From assembly GCF_018691265.1 (NCBI RefSeq), contig NW_024881329.1, forward strand, positions 496,001 through 560,000: DNA of 64,000 bases, read 5' to 3'. Position numbers and translations under genes: made by a program. Under the pieces are notes generated by a model, which saw only the letters and a program-made list of their open reading frames with translations, searched no databases and was not told where the DNA came from. Origin of the DNA: Tyto alba. Taxonomy: Eukaryota; Chordata; Aves; Strigiformes; Tytonidae. Position 1 is the first letter of the stretch. Each line of letters starts with the position of its first letter. Shown piece after piece: positions 1 through 12,707 of the stretch.

Positions 1-3000
1 TTAAGAATTACCTAGAGGAAAGAGAATGGCAGAAGCGTGAACAACCTTCGTGCTGGCTAATTCGAAGCAATGTAAGTCTCATGAAAGCATTTTGGTTTTG
101 TTTATCCACAAGATATACTGTCACTTAGGTATTCTGTGCCATTGGTTTTTTAATTCATATAAAGACAAGTACACCTCTCAATTTATAAAGGTATAAAAGG
201 AAGCAACTTCACCTTCTTGACAGCCATACTCTATAGTGTAAAGTTTTGCATGTAAAAAATAAATAAATTACATTTCTGGTCTTCTAAACACTTTTTTTTT
301 TTTTTTTTTTTTCCTTCTGAAGTCCAGCTAGGACAGTTTTAATTTGGAAGAACAGACAAGAACATGTTCATGCAAAATGAATGAAAAAAAAAAAGGATAT
401 ATACTGGACAAAGTATTTATGAATCTGGAATCCAAGTAAACCTGAAATTTCCACAGAAGGTATGCAGGAGTTATTGACAAGGATTTAAGTGCATTACTGC
501 TGTTAGGCATAACCCGTGCCTAATTCAAAACCTGGAGTATATGGCTTAAAGCATAAGTACCTCCACTATTCCACAAAAGTTTTCAAATGACATACCAATA
601 ACCCACAGATTACAGCAGCACTGTACACTTTCTCTGCCTTTTTGTCAGATGCTCCACTCCTTTTCCTTTTGGCCTAATTAAAACCAGCACTGAACAGCAG
701 AATATAAATTAATATCTACAAAATCACATTATAGTAATACTGTTTGATTCCCAAACCCAAAAGCCAAGAAATTCACTAAGCAGGTCCACGCAATCCCCAG
801 CTTCTCCTCATCCACCAAGATGTTCAGAAACACAAAGCAGACAACACTTGCTCACACTCTCTGACTTTTCTTGACTGTTAAACACAGCAGAAAGAAGAGG
901 TCAAGCTTCTGCCTTCACTTACTGCCACCTCCTACCTCTGATCTAATTCTTGCAGGCTGAGAATCAGGAGTCCCCCCAGGGCTAACTTATCACCTTCACT
1001 ATCATGCATAACAAGCCACTTCCAACAAGAAGTATTAATAACTGTTTAATGAATCACATTTAATGCAACAACATGGTGAAATTCAAGTCAATATACACTC
1101 AGGACAATCTAAAGAAAGCACAACAGAGAACCTCTGGAATCACCATCATAAAATGTTGTCAAGTCTTGAATCAAATGAAGAGATGCCAAGGGAACTCACT
1201 CAACCATTCACCTCCCTCTCTGACAAAACTCAAGCCAACAGGGGCCCTGTAGGAAGGACAGACCCACCGGATAAAGAGCACTGCACTTTCAAAAGACACA
1301 CACACCCTTTAACAAGAATCCATCAGAAAAAAACTGAAAAGCAAGCCTTCTGTGAAACCACACCAAAGACAGAAATATAATTTCCACCTTTCCTCTTTTC
1401 ACAGTAGAGGGGAGAGTTATAACCTAACACACTTGCAACTTCGTTTTTCCATCGGCATCACTTTTCACCACAGCTCAGGAACAACACACTTCACAGTTTT
1501 GTTGAACAATTACCTGTTTTACCTCTGTAGTTTCAACATGAAGACCAGAGTTCAAAAACCTGAATTCTGCCTGCCACAAAGACAACTTTTATTACCGTTT
1601 AAATGAAGTCAACTTAAACTGGGGAAGCTCAATTTCCTTATGTATAAAAGATAAATAAAAGATGCTATGTTAGCAGAGTATTCAGAATTAGCCAGGATTC
1701 ACACAGCACTTCAGAAAGCCAAAGTTCCAAGCAGTATTCAGCAGCTATTATATTATTAAGCAGAGATATTCTGAAATACATATGCCAACGTTTGAGGTCC
1801 TCAGACCATTGAGAGCCACACCAGGAACTTACTATTGCATCTGCTGTCAGTGTTGTTTTTTGTAATAGCAATAAACCTTCGTACTGTGAAATGAAGACAA
1901 TTCTGTAGCTGATTCACAATTGAGAAATTCCTTGTCCCAGCAGACTGTCCCCATTAAGCTAATCTAACACAACACACTCTTATAAAGTATTTATTGGTTT
2001 AAAAGTGGTTTCAGTTGCTTTAGCCCTTTTATCATCCAGAGCAAAAGAACCAATTCAAATCAAGCATGTGTCAATCTACTTGTGTTCTTGCAAAAGTTAC
2101 CCATGGATTTAACATCAATACAAAATGACACCTTACATCTGTCTATGCTGGTGGGTAAAGCGTGAGTCAAGCAAAAGTAAAGGAAACAACAGCTAAATTA
2201 AAAACCCTGTTTATTACGTGGACCCTCAATACCCTTACCAACCCGTCACCCATTCTTTACACTCTTTGGAGCTTCTCAGCAGAATTTTGTGGCTTAAGAG
2301 TTATTTTCAATCTTAGTAAACAGAAACCAAAAAGATGAAACACTGGTGAGCTCCACGTTCTGATTTTTCTGAGAAAGAAGCAACCAAAAGAACTGTTGGC
2401 CTGTAAACTCTTAACAAACAACTGTACTGAACAATACTTTGTGGGACATACTTCTCATTTTCTCTCCTCCTCTCACCACAACTGTCTAATCACCCAAAAT
2501 CTCAAGAACTGCCCAAAATATCCTTTGACTCTATCACGAGACTTTCCATGGCCTAACTGAATAGGGATAGGACTCTCCAGAAATATTTTTTTCCAGTCCA
2601 GCAGTCCCAGCTGTGGGCTGTCAGCAGATGGCACATCTTTGACTTCTTCAGAAAGTCCCAAGTCTCCAAACAGCACATGGCTTTGGTCAGCCAGCATCCC
2701 TAGCCAGTATCCTAATTTGTTCCTGCCCTAAATGAACTTGCAGTGTTGTTGGACACGTCCTGTTGGGAAGTAATATAGGAAAAAAGGAAAATAATCAATA
2801 TGCCTCAGAAGTCTCTAAACAAAATGTTGACTCCATTGTGCATAGCAGAGTTGTATCATTCCTGGCCTGTGCCATGGACTGGGGCGATACTTAGTCTTCT
2901 GTCGTTCTTCCCCCTAGGCTCAGGGTGATACCTATCTGAGCTCTTCACAAAGGTCCTGAGCAGAAAATAACAACTATTTCCTTCAAGTGTTCTCAGTGCT

Positions 3001-3811
3001 GTGGTTTCTTCATCTGTATCAACTCCCATGAGAAATTCTGAACTTCCAGAGGCCAAACATTTTGAATGTTTAAAGACGGGTTAAAGACATAAGGAAAAAT
3101 TAAGAGGATTTCTTAGAATGAAAAGAAATAAAGTTATCTATAACAGCTTCCTTCTAAAAAGGAATTTAAACCTAGTTATTGATCTTGTCCTCAAGATGGC
3201 AGGTTGCTTTCATACAATACAGTATGCTCACCAAAAATACCGATCTAACATGAAACTAAATCTTGTCATTAAAGCCGTTCCTGCGAGTCACAAACAGTGA
3301 CATTTCTTTTATTTCTGCTTCGACAAAAAGAGAGACAACTACTTTGAACTCTACATTGCTGGCTAAACTTTAAGTTATGTTAGACACTCTTTGTAAGTCA
3401 CATGCATCTATATTCTAGGAGAGGTTTTTGTAACCTTTATTTGTTGTTATGCTGCCAGACCTTACCATAACAACAAAGGATAACAGGTTCCCAGAAACAA
3501 TCTCTGTGTTTGCTGAAAAGTTACCTTGGCTGGAGCTACTCATCAAGAAACATGCAGGACTGAGAAAATTTACAGCCAGAACAAAACCCATGGCCTATTT
3601 TACTAACAACTACATTATAAACAAATAAAAATAAATAAATCTTAAGATAAAAGTTAAAGCAGTTGAGATTTTACAAAAGGTTCAAAAATAGCAAGAGGCA
3701 ATGGTGGAATTTACACAAGCCTATTGATGAAATACATTCATACTCTTCTAAAGTATTGACTTTGTGTGTCACGTTGATGTATTACAGACACATCTTCAGT
3801 ATGAGGATGAG

Positions 3812-3837
3812 TTTAAAGCATCTAGAGATGCTTTAAA
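3812..3837. repeat. Perfect inverted repeat, 12-bp arms with a 2-base spacer
   Basis: The left arm TTTAAAGCATCT is followed by AG and then its exact reverse complement. The near-perfect palindrome could form a small cruciform or hairpin. It sits in LRP5 intron 1. I see no flanking target duplication that would mark it as a transposon end. Confidence 0.7.
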
Positions 3838-5556
3838 GACAGTTAAAGCCGTTATCCTTTGTCTGGATAGAGAAGATTCAGTGCTTTGAAAGTACCAACT
3901 TAAACTTCAGAGTCAGTCTGGAGTTTTAGTATTTCCCCACTATTTCAAGAGGATTTATAACTGTAATTTGTGATAGACCCTCACATCATGCTAGTGGTAG
4001 TTACAAGGAAAATAGCCCTCAAAAATCAATGACAGACTGACTGAAATGGCACCAAAAGGCAGCTGAGGACTCCTGCATAGGAGAGTCAAGTATAACCTGT
4101 ATCTGAAACAGGTTTATTGTTATTTCAAGCCACATAAATAAAACCACTCCTGACACCACCACATACAGAGCAAGGACTAAGATCCACAGCGAAATTATTT
4201 CACAGCAGAAGTATTCAGGATCTATTACAACATGCCAAACTTCGCAGCAGTTTTAGCACTGCATAAGTTCCGACACATCCCCAACCTTGCAGAGATGTCT
4301 TCACGTATTTGTAAAATAAGCACATCAAACTACTTTGAAGAGGTAAAAGTCCCTTAAAGTCAGGTGTCTGCTTACACAGTGGGTGTTCTCGGGAATGGAA
4401 GCGAAAACATGGGAGAGCCCCTCATGATACATCCATGCTCCTTCTAAAAGGACAGATGAGTTGTCCTTAAAAGTACTGTCCAGATCAACCAAACAAAAGA
4501 ATCACGTACCTTTCTACTAAGTAGGCAGAACAAAAGCAATGTCATTAAGATTTATAACCAAGACTCTTTAGCTAATTACTACAAAAATGATGTATTTGTA
4601 GAAGAGTTCTTCTGTGCATGTTAAGGAAGGTGACCGTGGATACAGAATATACACTATAGTGAAAGGATCACTGTCTCTAACATGAGATGGATGAAAACCA
4701 AACTCCAAGTTACAACTTATTTCTTTGTTTTATTGTGAACTCTTATTTTCTTAAGAGTTCTAAATGCAAAATTATCCCTTTTTTAAGATATTCCTTTTTA
4801 TTAGAGTGTTAAGTCAACGTAAGGAGACCCTCAAAGAACAGTCAGCCTGTTCTCTCTTCATTTAAGACTCCTTAAATTGATTTTTTCCCCCCTAAAGCTA
4901 CATAGCTTCATTCAGTCACGTAGGAAAATGAACATCTTTACACCGATATAAGTGTTCAGAAAGGAACAAGACACACGTCAGGTTTTCTAAAACGTTTTTA
5001 AAAGACTGAGGCAACGTGATCGGAGAAGGTGCTTTCTGGGATGCAAAGGGCATCTTTTTCATGTAATCCCGACCGAATAAGCAATACATAATACACACCC
5101 ACATAAAGCTACAACTAAAAATACAGAAGGATGATGCCAGCGGAAAATGGTCAGTTCTCGTGCTCTAAATGACAGTTCTAATAATTCTAGACGATTTAAA
5201 AAGTTGGGTGGCCTAATAAAAGAGGCCCCGAGGTGATGTTCTGAAAGCCTGAGTTTTCTAAACTCCCTAGGAAATCACAACAACTAGGCTCCAGCTCGCT
5301 GAAGCGCCGGGGGTGAGGCATTCAGACAGACGAGATGCGGCAGCAACAAACCAGAAGTCCTACCCCACGCTGCCCTAACTCCCCGTCCTCGGTGGCACCG
5401 AGTCGGGACCGAAACAGCGCGCGGGGGGCACGGGCGGGGAACGGAGCAGGGCCCTTCTGTCAGCGCGTTCGCTTTAAAACGGGATGGCAGAGGGAAAGTA
5501 AAGGGCCAGGCGGCGCGCCCGGCGGGTTACCGAGGGGCCCAGCGCTGCGCCGCTGC

Positions 5557-5581
5557 GGGCCGGGCCGGGCCGGGCCGGGCC
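5557..5581. repeat. (GGGCC)n microsatellite in the CpG island
   Basis: There are four to five tandem GGGCC units. This is a GC-only minisatellite-like tract inside LRP5 intron 1, near the start of the island. Confidence 0.85.
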
Positions 5582-5835
5582 CCGCGCCCCCGGGCCGACC
5601 CCCGCCCGCCGCCGCCTCCAGCCGGGCCGGCCGGTTCCTCCTGCCGCAGCGCCATCCCGCCCGCCCACAGCCTTAAAACGCACCGAGGCGGGGAGGGCGC
5701 GGGGGGGGGGGGAACACACTAGCCTTCCCCTCACCCCCCTCCCCAGCCCTGCCAAGAGTTTGATGCGCGACACCCGACACCCGCCTCTCCAAACCCCAGA
5801 GAAATCCCTGCCCGGGACCGCGGGAGGACGGGGCC

Positions 5836-5868
5836 GGGGGGGGGGGGGGGGGGGGGCCGGGGGGGGGG
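5836..5868. repeat. Poly-G tract (21 G, CC, 10 G)
   Basis: The run lies on the plus strand, so it is poly-C in the LRP5 pre-mRNA. The length of such tracts is unreliable in any assembly. A G-quadruplex is possible on the plus strand. Confidence 0.8.
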
Positions 5869-6236
5869 CGACTTTTGTCTCTTTTGCGACTGTACGCGTT
5901 CACCTGAGCCACCCCCGCGGGGAAACCGCTTCACCCCCCTCGGCGGGCAGTGTCCCGAGGGAAGGGGGAGGAGAGGCCTCCTCTTCCTGCGCCCCCCCCC
6001 CCCCCCTTTCGCAGAAAAGAGGGGCGAGGAAGAATAGTTGGGGGGGGGGGGGGGAGGAGAGGGAAGAGACGACGCATCCAGCCTCCCGTCCTCCTCTCGC
6101 CCCGTCCCGTCCATGTGCGCGTCCCGTCCTGGCCCCGCCGCTCTCCCGCCGGAGCGCGGGGGAAAAGTTTGCCCAAGTCCGACAACAAAAGGGGCAGCGG
6201 CTCTCGCCCCCCCCCCCCCCGCCCCCCCCAGCTTAC

Positions 6237-6333
6237 CCCCGGCCGAGCCCGGCTCGCAGCGCAGCACCGAGGCGGCCAGGAGCCGCAGCAGCAGCAGCAG
6301 CGGGAGCGGGAGCGGCGGGGCCGCCGCCTCCAT
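6237..6333 (-). CDS. LRP5: LRP5-like exon 1 (start codon, signal peptide, splice donor); gene runs off the left edge
   Basis: LRP5 is a single-pass cell-surface co-receptor for Wnt/Frizzled signalling. Only its first coding exon is here: 32 codons plus one base. The ATG (6333-6331) has A at -3 and G at +4, a strong Kozak context. The peptide starts MEAAAPPLPLP, continues with a five-Leu run, then RLLAASVL and CEPGSAG, which is a signal peptide. It resembles the human LRP5 start (MEAAPPG..., then poly-Leu) as I remember it. The exon ends at 6237 with donor GTAAGC at 6236-6231, in phase 1, the phase I recall for human exon 1. Odd point: an Arg interrupts the hydrophobic core after the Leu run. 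An upstream in-frame Met at 6534 exists, but the extension is low-complexity Gly/Pro and I reject it. The identity rests on a short peptide plus synteny with the C11orf24-like gene at the other end. No beta-propeller exon lies to the left within the window. Confidence 0.72.
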
Positions 6334-6456
6334 GTTGTGCCGCCGCGGCAGCAACCGGAGCCCACGGAGCGGCTCAGGCGGGCTCCATGCTCGGGGCGCT
6401 GCGCTCGGCGAGGAGGGACAGAGGGAGGCGGGGAAGGGGGGAGGCGCTGGAGCCGA

Positions 6457-6480
6457 TCCTCCTCCTCCTCCTCCTCCTCC
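6457..6480. repeat. (TCC)n trinucleotide repeat upstream of the LRP5 start
   Basis: There are eight TCC units on the plus strand, which read as GGA repeats in the presumed LRP5 5' UTR or promoter. Such purine-rich tracts often bind GAGA/SP-type factors, but that is only inference here. Confidence 0.8.
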
Positions 6481-6552
6481 CCCCGCCTTTCCCGCCCCCC
6501 CACCCGCGGCCAGGGACGGCGCTGGGATTTTCACCTCCCACCCGCGCTCCTT

Positions 6553-6579
6553 GGGGGGGGGGGGGGGGGGGGGGGGGGG
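6553..6579. repeat. 27-base poly-G run in the LRP5 promoter
   Basis: This is an uninterrupted G run on the plus strand. It is either a true G-quadruplex-prone promoter tract or an assembly or polishing artefact. It lies 220-250 bases upstream of the LRP5-like start codon. Confidence 0.75.
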
Positions 6580-6672
6580 CGCGGGCGCCCCGGCCCGCCG
6601 CAGCGATCCCCACGCGTGGGTGCACCTGGCAGGGAAGCGGGGCAGGAGGTGGGATTTCAGTGGTTTCTTTTT

Positions 6673-6711
6673 TGTTGTTGTTTTTTTGTTTGTTTGTTTG
6701 TTTTTTTTTTT
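6673..6711. repeat. TTTG/T-rich tract just outside the CpG island
   Basis: Low-complexity T-rich sequence with GTTT units marks the sharp change from the CpG island to ordinary intergenic DNA. Confidence 0.7.
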
Positions 6712-9649
6712 ATCTCGCTCTTTCTGGAGCAGTTACTCCAAAAACAGCCAGGAAGGTCGGAGAAGGTGGCTCGCTGCGCGTTCAAAAAGCAACCTTGCTT
6801 TGGTGGATTTAGAAGTTAAGCTTCGGGACGCCCGCCCCTTTTTACTGTCTCCAGGAAAAAGGGTGGTTGTTTTCTTCCCAGACGGAGGTTCGCCTTTGCC
6901 TTCCTCCTCCCACCAAAACAAACGTCTTATAAAGCCACTCTTCTACAAAACATTACTTTTCGAAGAAAGGTGCATTCAACAACAACCTTTTGTTGACTTT
7001 TTTCCCCGTGCTGAACATGCCACCTGCTCACATAGACACATTCCCACTCGGAAAGGGGCAGAAGCTCTGTGCCGGGACGTGAGGCCTTTTGCCGTGCTGG
7101 GGACAGGCTGCAGGGAGCCCAGCAGCACCCAGCCCACCCCAAAACATCCTGCGCTTCTCCAGCACCAGCTACTGCCCCCGTCTCCCGAGCAGGGAGAAAA
7201 AGAAACAGCCTAAGTCAAGAATTTCCCTCAGTCTCCATTTTCCCTTGTGCTGACACCAATTCTACATCAGGGAAAAAAGTTGCTAGGTGGCCTTGTATAG
7301 ATATGAAAACAAGGGTCTGCCTGGCATCCCCTGAAACCATTTTTTCAAGTCTCGGAGCAGGAGCTCTAAATCACAGGCGAGTACTTAACAAATGGATGTT
7401 AAGTTTAGTAGTTTTGTTTCATTTCAGAGATTAGTGAGTTCCAGGTTTCCCAATGGTCATGTACTAATTTATCTGCCTTGCTGTAGGTGCTATAGCAGCT
7501 GCCGAGATTTCTTCTTGGTGCACTGTGGATCCCTGCCCATCTCAAATACCAGGATCAAATTTTCAGGAATTGTTTTAGGTCCTTTTGGTTACTCCATTGC
7601 AGACTTCCCCTCAAACTTCCTTTCCCCAGAAGGGGAAAAGGTGTAGTGGTTTGGTTTGGCTTGGTTTTAAAGTCAGTGGTATTCAACTTAGCTAAGAAAG
7701 CGGTTTAAAATTTCAAGAAGTGAAAAAAGGCTTACAGTGCTGACCTTAAAGTTGACCTGCAAAGGAAAATAAAGTTTTCTTCTCTATCTTGCTGCTGCAA
7801 CAGCAGCACAACATGGATTTTAAAGAAGGCTCATTTTAGGTGGCATCTAAAACCTAGAAAAATCTCAACTTTCTTGAAGACAGGAAAACCAGAAGTTGGT
7901 CTTTCTTGGTAGAAGTCTGTAATAAACTGGAGCCCAAACTGGGCTGCTGTAAGTCATTAATGGCAAAACTTTGTGTGAATACCAACTGAATAGGGTTTTA
8001 TTTTGGATCTGTTTAAAAAAACCTGCCCGACACCAGACAAATAACTGGAAGAAGGATTTCTTTGTTGAAGACAGTGACCGGACTTTACTTTTGATGGATC
8101 CGACCTCCTGCATCGTGGAAATTACCCAGCAGTCCTGGCATCAGTGACTGGGGATAATTAAAGTCAGAGACAGAGAAAGGACACATGAAAGCGTTGCACT
8201 TGCAGCAGGCAGTGGGGAACGGCACTGCATGGAGACGAATATCCCAGACCCCTGTCACAGGGGAAGAGCAGCACCCATATGGAAAACCGGCTTGTGTACC
8301 TCCACAGAGAGCCATCTGGCATGGATGGCACCACCCGAGTCCCTTGCCTCCAGGGCAATTGGGTTCCCCACCCCATCCTCCCCCCTCACCCTAACAGGAC
8401 CAGGGACTGGTTGCTGGGATGACTTACCCGTAGCACCAAAACCAGCGTGGAGCCCCGTGGGGCGGGTGACCCTGCCCAGGAGGCTGCTGGAGGGGAGCAA
8501 CAGCTCCTCCCGGCTGGCAGCTGCTCCCGGCACTTGGGATCTTGGGGCCTAAGGCCCCGTACTAGGGCGTAATATGGCTGCGGCTACCCCTGCTCCGTCT
8601 GAGTGTTGCTTGTTTATCTCCTTATCAGACCCTGTCAAACTGCACGGGTGATTTAGGGTTGGCAGCACTTTGTACCAAAAGGGAGAAAGAGCAGCGTGTG
8701 AGTGGCCACACCAAAGAAAGAAGCAGTATTTTATACAAGAGGCTAAAAGAGATAAGGACACTGACTGACAAAGGGATTTGGACTGCGAGATTTTGACAGA
8801 ACATTTTTTGAAGGAAAGTACCTACCATAAGAAGAGAGATTGAGACCAGGTGGATCCGCTGCTGACTGATCAGAGCTACACACCAACCTTGCTGCAGTGG
8901 ATGACTGTTCACAGGTGTAAACCACAGAGTTTCATACCACACTGAAGTTTGTTCCTTGCCGTAGCACAGTTCTGGTATACACGTTAATCCTCAGAGTGGA
9001 GTATTCTTGCCTGGTACCCCCTTTCCTTCCTGACTATGTCTACTGCAATTAGCAGGTTGGGTGATAGCATCAAAGCTAAAACAAAATGAGGAGAGAGACC
9101 AGGCCATGGAGGCAGGCAACTAGGGAAGAGAGCCTTACCAGGATGCACTTTTGGGGCTTTGACCATAGCACCTCCACTAAAAAGACATTAATCATGATCT
9201 AAAGCAATGACAAATCTAGTAGCAGCCAGGAACGCAGTATTCTTCCAACCCGGAAGATGCCATCTTAAACTCAGTTAATACGTTGTAGGAGAATTTGGAG
9301 GAAATTAAAGTTGGGCAACTTTGAAAAAAATTCTCACCCATGTGCTGAGAAAGCTGCCTTCCACCTGTTTTCCAGCCCTGCAAGAATTCCTCCAGCAAAA
9401 CCTGGGGAGGCAAAGCTGTGACATTCCTGAAATGTCTGATATATAAATTTCTGTAAGAAAGTTAAAAAAAAAAAAAAAAAAAAAGCACTTAAAAAATAAA
9501 ATAAACAAACAAAGAAACAAAAAACTTATCAGGATAACGAGAGCATGATCCTATCCTTCCTCTTAACGGAAGAAAGAGGGATCCCTTTCCATACTCTTGT
9601 ACGCTTACAGTACCCAAGTAGGACTGCAAAAAAAGAGCCAATACCCCAT

Positions 9650-9745
9650 TCACCTAAAATTTCTTGTGTAATCCTGGGCAAGTCACAGTCTAGCATGCCC
9701 TCAGCTTCTCCTACAATAAAAGGAGCAGGGAGAATAATTTTCCTA
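9650..9745 (+). mobile_element. MIR-type tRNA-derived SINE relic
   Basis: The core region reads TGTGTAATCCTGGGCAAGTC, close to the MIR consensus for 'TGTGTGACCTTGGGCAAGTC', followed by a Ser/Leu-like pyrimidine stretch and ACAATAAAAGGAG in place of the usual CTGTAAAATGGGG. This is an old, immobile copy, as expected for amniote MIRs in birds. Confidence 0.6.
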
Positions 9746-11547
9746 ACTTTCATCCTTTCTGTGTCTAGTGTGAAGGCAGCTGCAGCAGGTTTGTAGGAAG
9801 CAGGAAAGGGAGAAATCCAGACTGGCAGCCCAGCACTCCCCTGCCAAGCTGTAAGCAGACCAGTTTTTGCATTCTGCCATTGCCGTCACTGATGGAAAAG
9901 GGAGGGACATGCAGAGACATAGGATGGAAAACAACGAGCCCAGCTGTATCTGAGCACCTGGAGGTGTCTTCCAGGATAACCTAGCCATCCCATTACAGCA
10001 GGGAAACTTGCCTTGGCTGAAATGCTCCAAATGTTTTGTGCGTGTTTACTCCTCATGGATTTCTCCCTCCTACCCCAGTTCACAGCATCCTTCTCTCCCA
10101 GCTGCCAGAGCCCTCTACGCTCCTGTAGAGCTAACATTTAACGACAACTGCAGAAACCCATAAAGTGAATTTACTGACACCTAAATTTATTTTATGATGA
10201 ATATGAGCACCAAGACATGCATCTTTATTCCTCTGGGGATGCACTGTTTAGTCAAGATGAAGTCACTAGATCCAGACAGGCTAAGGATGTTCTTTAGTGT
10301 TTTGCAAAGGGAGGGTAAGGTGAACAGTGAGAAACAAAGACAGCATCGAAACATTTTCCTTCTCTACTTCTGAGGCCATAGGACAAAATAATTTTCCTTT
10401 TCTCATGTCTCAGGTACACTTCTTCACACTTTCTCTTCCAGCTTTCAGCTAGGAAGCAGTCTCAAACTAAATATATGTAGGGACCCCTATTCTTTCTCAC
10501 CCTGTACCACAAGAGAAAATGTTTGCAAGTAATCTAGAATGAGTTGGAAATTAGAGAAGAAAGCATTATCTGGACACAGGTTCCCTCATCTCCTCCAAAA
10601 AATAGACACAATAAGGAAAACTTACACATACAACAGCCAAAGATAAGAGTACACCTCCTGAGGAGAAATCTGAAGTAATCTTAGCGAGGGAGGGGTTTGG
10701 TCAATGACTCACCAGGACAAGGTTCAGAAAACCCAGGTTTAGTCTCCAGGTCCATCCATTACAGACTCTACAGACACCACTTGGTTCTTCCTCCAACATC
10801 AGGTGCTCATATTTGTCCCATTCAGGTGGTATTTTCACTTTTCCTTAGTCTGCCTTGCCTATTCAGAACGTCTTTTAGCATAAACTAGCCCTGAGGCTGC
10901 ATGGGGCTTTTAGGCACTGCTTTGAACAAGGTGGCTTTTAATGTTTAAAACTAAATCACTGCACTACCACTCATTAAGCTGCCTGAAAAGGTGGGGAAGT
11001 GTTACCATCAACAACTCCTTATCCATAGAGAAGGTGACAGTAAGACAAATAATACCTTTGTTTATATCATACAGTTTCCCTGGAATTGCACAAGGATAAG
11101 AGCAGATTTTGTTCAAAGTCATAATTCCCCGAAACATCTCAGCAGCCTAACTTTTTCTACATGGCACTTTTCTTCCTCTTCTTTCTCCCCCCTTCCCTAG
11201 ATAAACTCTAATACGAACTGAACAGTTAAACCAGCACAATCTGCCATGCAGAGACAAAAAGGAGCGACTTTTTCAGTTTAGATTAAAATCAGTGATCTTT
11301 CAGCCTACATTTAAGACACTCCTAAAAGTAACAATGAAAAGCAAGCCAAACTTTGCGCATTTAAATTTTCTATACAGGCCTCCTTATGCTTATTGGGAAA
11401 GCTTTAAGGGTTGAAAAAGGTAGAAAGGCTTAGGATGCTCAGGGAAAGGTTAAGGTTAAATATCAAAGGAAGCTACTGTTCTAGAGCCTAGGCAGCCATG
11501 CGAAAGAGCAGAGGTGCATTGTAGGTATAACTGGAGAACATTATGCA

Positions 11548-11566
11548 TCATATCATATCATATCAT
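11548..11566. repeat. (ATCAT)n microsatellite
   Basis: There are about four tandem pentamer units. It is a short simple repeat with no gene context. Confidence 0.75.
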
Positions 11567-12707
11567 CTAAGCTGGACAACTTTTCTTCATAGGCAGAAAA
11601 TTCCAGTACCACACTTGGAATTGCAACCCCAGCATTTCCAGTGCAGCCATTTCCAGTGTCATGATCTCAGCAAGGTTGGTTCTGGCAGTTACAAACAGGG
11701 CTAGGAGCTCACCAAAAAAACAGTTTTGTCAAATAGTTATGGTATATTTGAAGGGACGGAAGTGCTGCAAGTAATCTAGGTGGGACTACAGAAGGAGAAA
11801 GACCAAGAATGGCCATCTTCCAGCATTTGCCAGTGCTTGAGATTTGCCACAATACCCAGGGCCCCTCCACCAAGAGCTTCTGCTCCAACAGACAAATAAG
11901 GCACAGGTACCGGTGACATCCAGTGAAATCTGGAGACGTTGCAAGCCAAGTAATCGGAGTGCAACAGGACAGAGACTTCCTGGCAGAAGTGAGTTTAAGG
12001 GGAGAGGTGGTTGACATAGGTTTGCAAGAAGAAAACTAATATGAAAAATGTCCTGCTGTTATAATTTGAAACAACATTTAAGGGCTTTCTGTGTTAGTGG
12101 GATGGCAAGGGTAAAGAGCCTGTTCCCAAAGCCTCCCGTTGGCTAGCAACCTCGGGAACAGAGGGACTGACACTGCTTGAGAAACATGTCACCATAAAAA
12201 GTTCTGAAAACATAAAAATAGTTCAGTAGGGGTTTTTTGGTGGTGGTTGTTGGACTCTGAATGCTTTTCTGGTTACAAATACACTCTCTGCTGTAGCTAC
12301 CAGCACATCAGTCATCTCATTTCCCTGCACTGTATGAGCAAGAGTTTCTCTTTAAAACCTCCATGACAGCTACCTTTGCAAAGCTGCTTGTAAAATTAAC
12401 TATTCTTGGCACTGGACCTGCACCTTATGTGTACTTATTAGTCACCAAATTTCTGTATCAAAAAGAGGAAATATTCTGAAGGGACACGGAAATTCAGTTG
12501 CAGAGGCAGGAGAAGATTAACATCTCCAGTGTCTCAAAGTAGGAGTCCTCTCCTCAGAGCTCCTTCACCCTATGTTCCTTGCAAAGGACTGACTTTTATT
12601 ACAAGCAATGCCAATATTTCTGTGGCAATCTTAAACAATAGCAAAAATTAAAGGACTCGGCACAGAGGCAAGTATTGAAGCAATACTAGAAAATTCCCTG
12701 AGTGAAT

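Larger units (their letters stand above)
1..6236 (-). other. LRP5: First intron of the LRP5-like gene (partial)
   Basis: This is the DNA downstream of the exon 1 donor on the minus strand. I looked for the LRP5 exon 2 signature (the first YWTD beta-propeller segment) and did not find it, so exon 2 lies beyond base 1. The stretch 1-5280 is AT-rich and unremarkable. It holds a 21-base T run at 292-312, a perfect 12-bp-arm palindrome at 3812-3837 and no transposable element I can name. From about 5290 it merges into the CpG island. Confidence 0.6.
5290..6660. promoter_or_regulatory. LRP5: CpG island and promoter region of the LRP5-like gene
   Basis: About 1.4 kb is extremely rich in C, G and CpG, while the flanks are AT-rich. 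It contains the start codon at 6333, so the transcription start should lie just to its right (roughly 6340-6660). No TATA box is evident, as is usual for CpG-island promoters. Many long open frames on both strands here come from the base composition (poly-Pro, poly-Gly, poly-Arg) and I do not treat them as genes. Several G or C homopolymers make the exact sequence doubtful. Confidence 0.8.
6661..12707. other. Intergenic DNA upstream of the LRP5-like gene
   Basis: No coding exon was recognised on either strand. The open frames are short and show no family resemblance. Contents: T-rich tract at 6673-6711, a short GC-rich patch near 8420-8560 with the palindrome GGGGCCTAAGGCCCC, a MIR relic at about 9650-9745, a 21-base A run at 9464-9484 and an ATCAT microsatellite at 11548-11566. 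Confidence 0.5.

Noticed and set aside
6334..6534. Upstream in-frame start at 6534 for the LRP5-like protein
   Set aside because: It would add Gly/Ala/Pro low-complexity residues before a clear signal peptide; the ATG at 6333 has a strong Kozak context and the family start sequence.
5335..7213. Long open frames on both strands across the CpG island (up to 391 codons)
   Set aside because: They are poly-Pro, poly-Gly, poly-Arg and poly-Ser text caused by GC homopolymers, overlap each other in several frames and match no family. Only the 97-base LRP5-like exon is supported.
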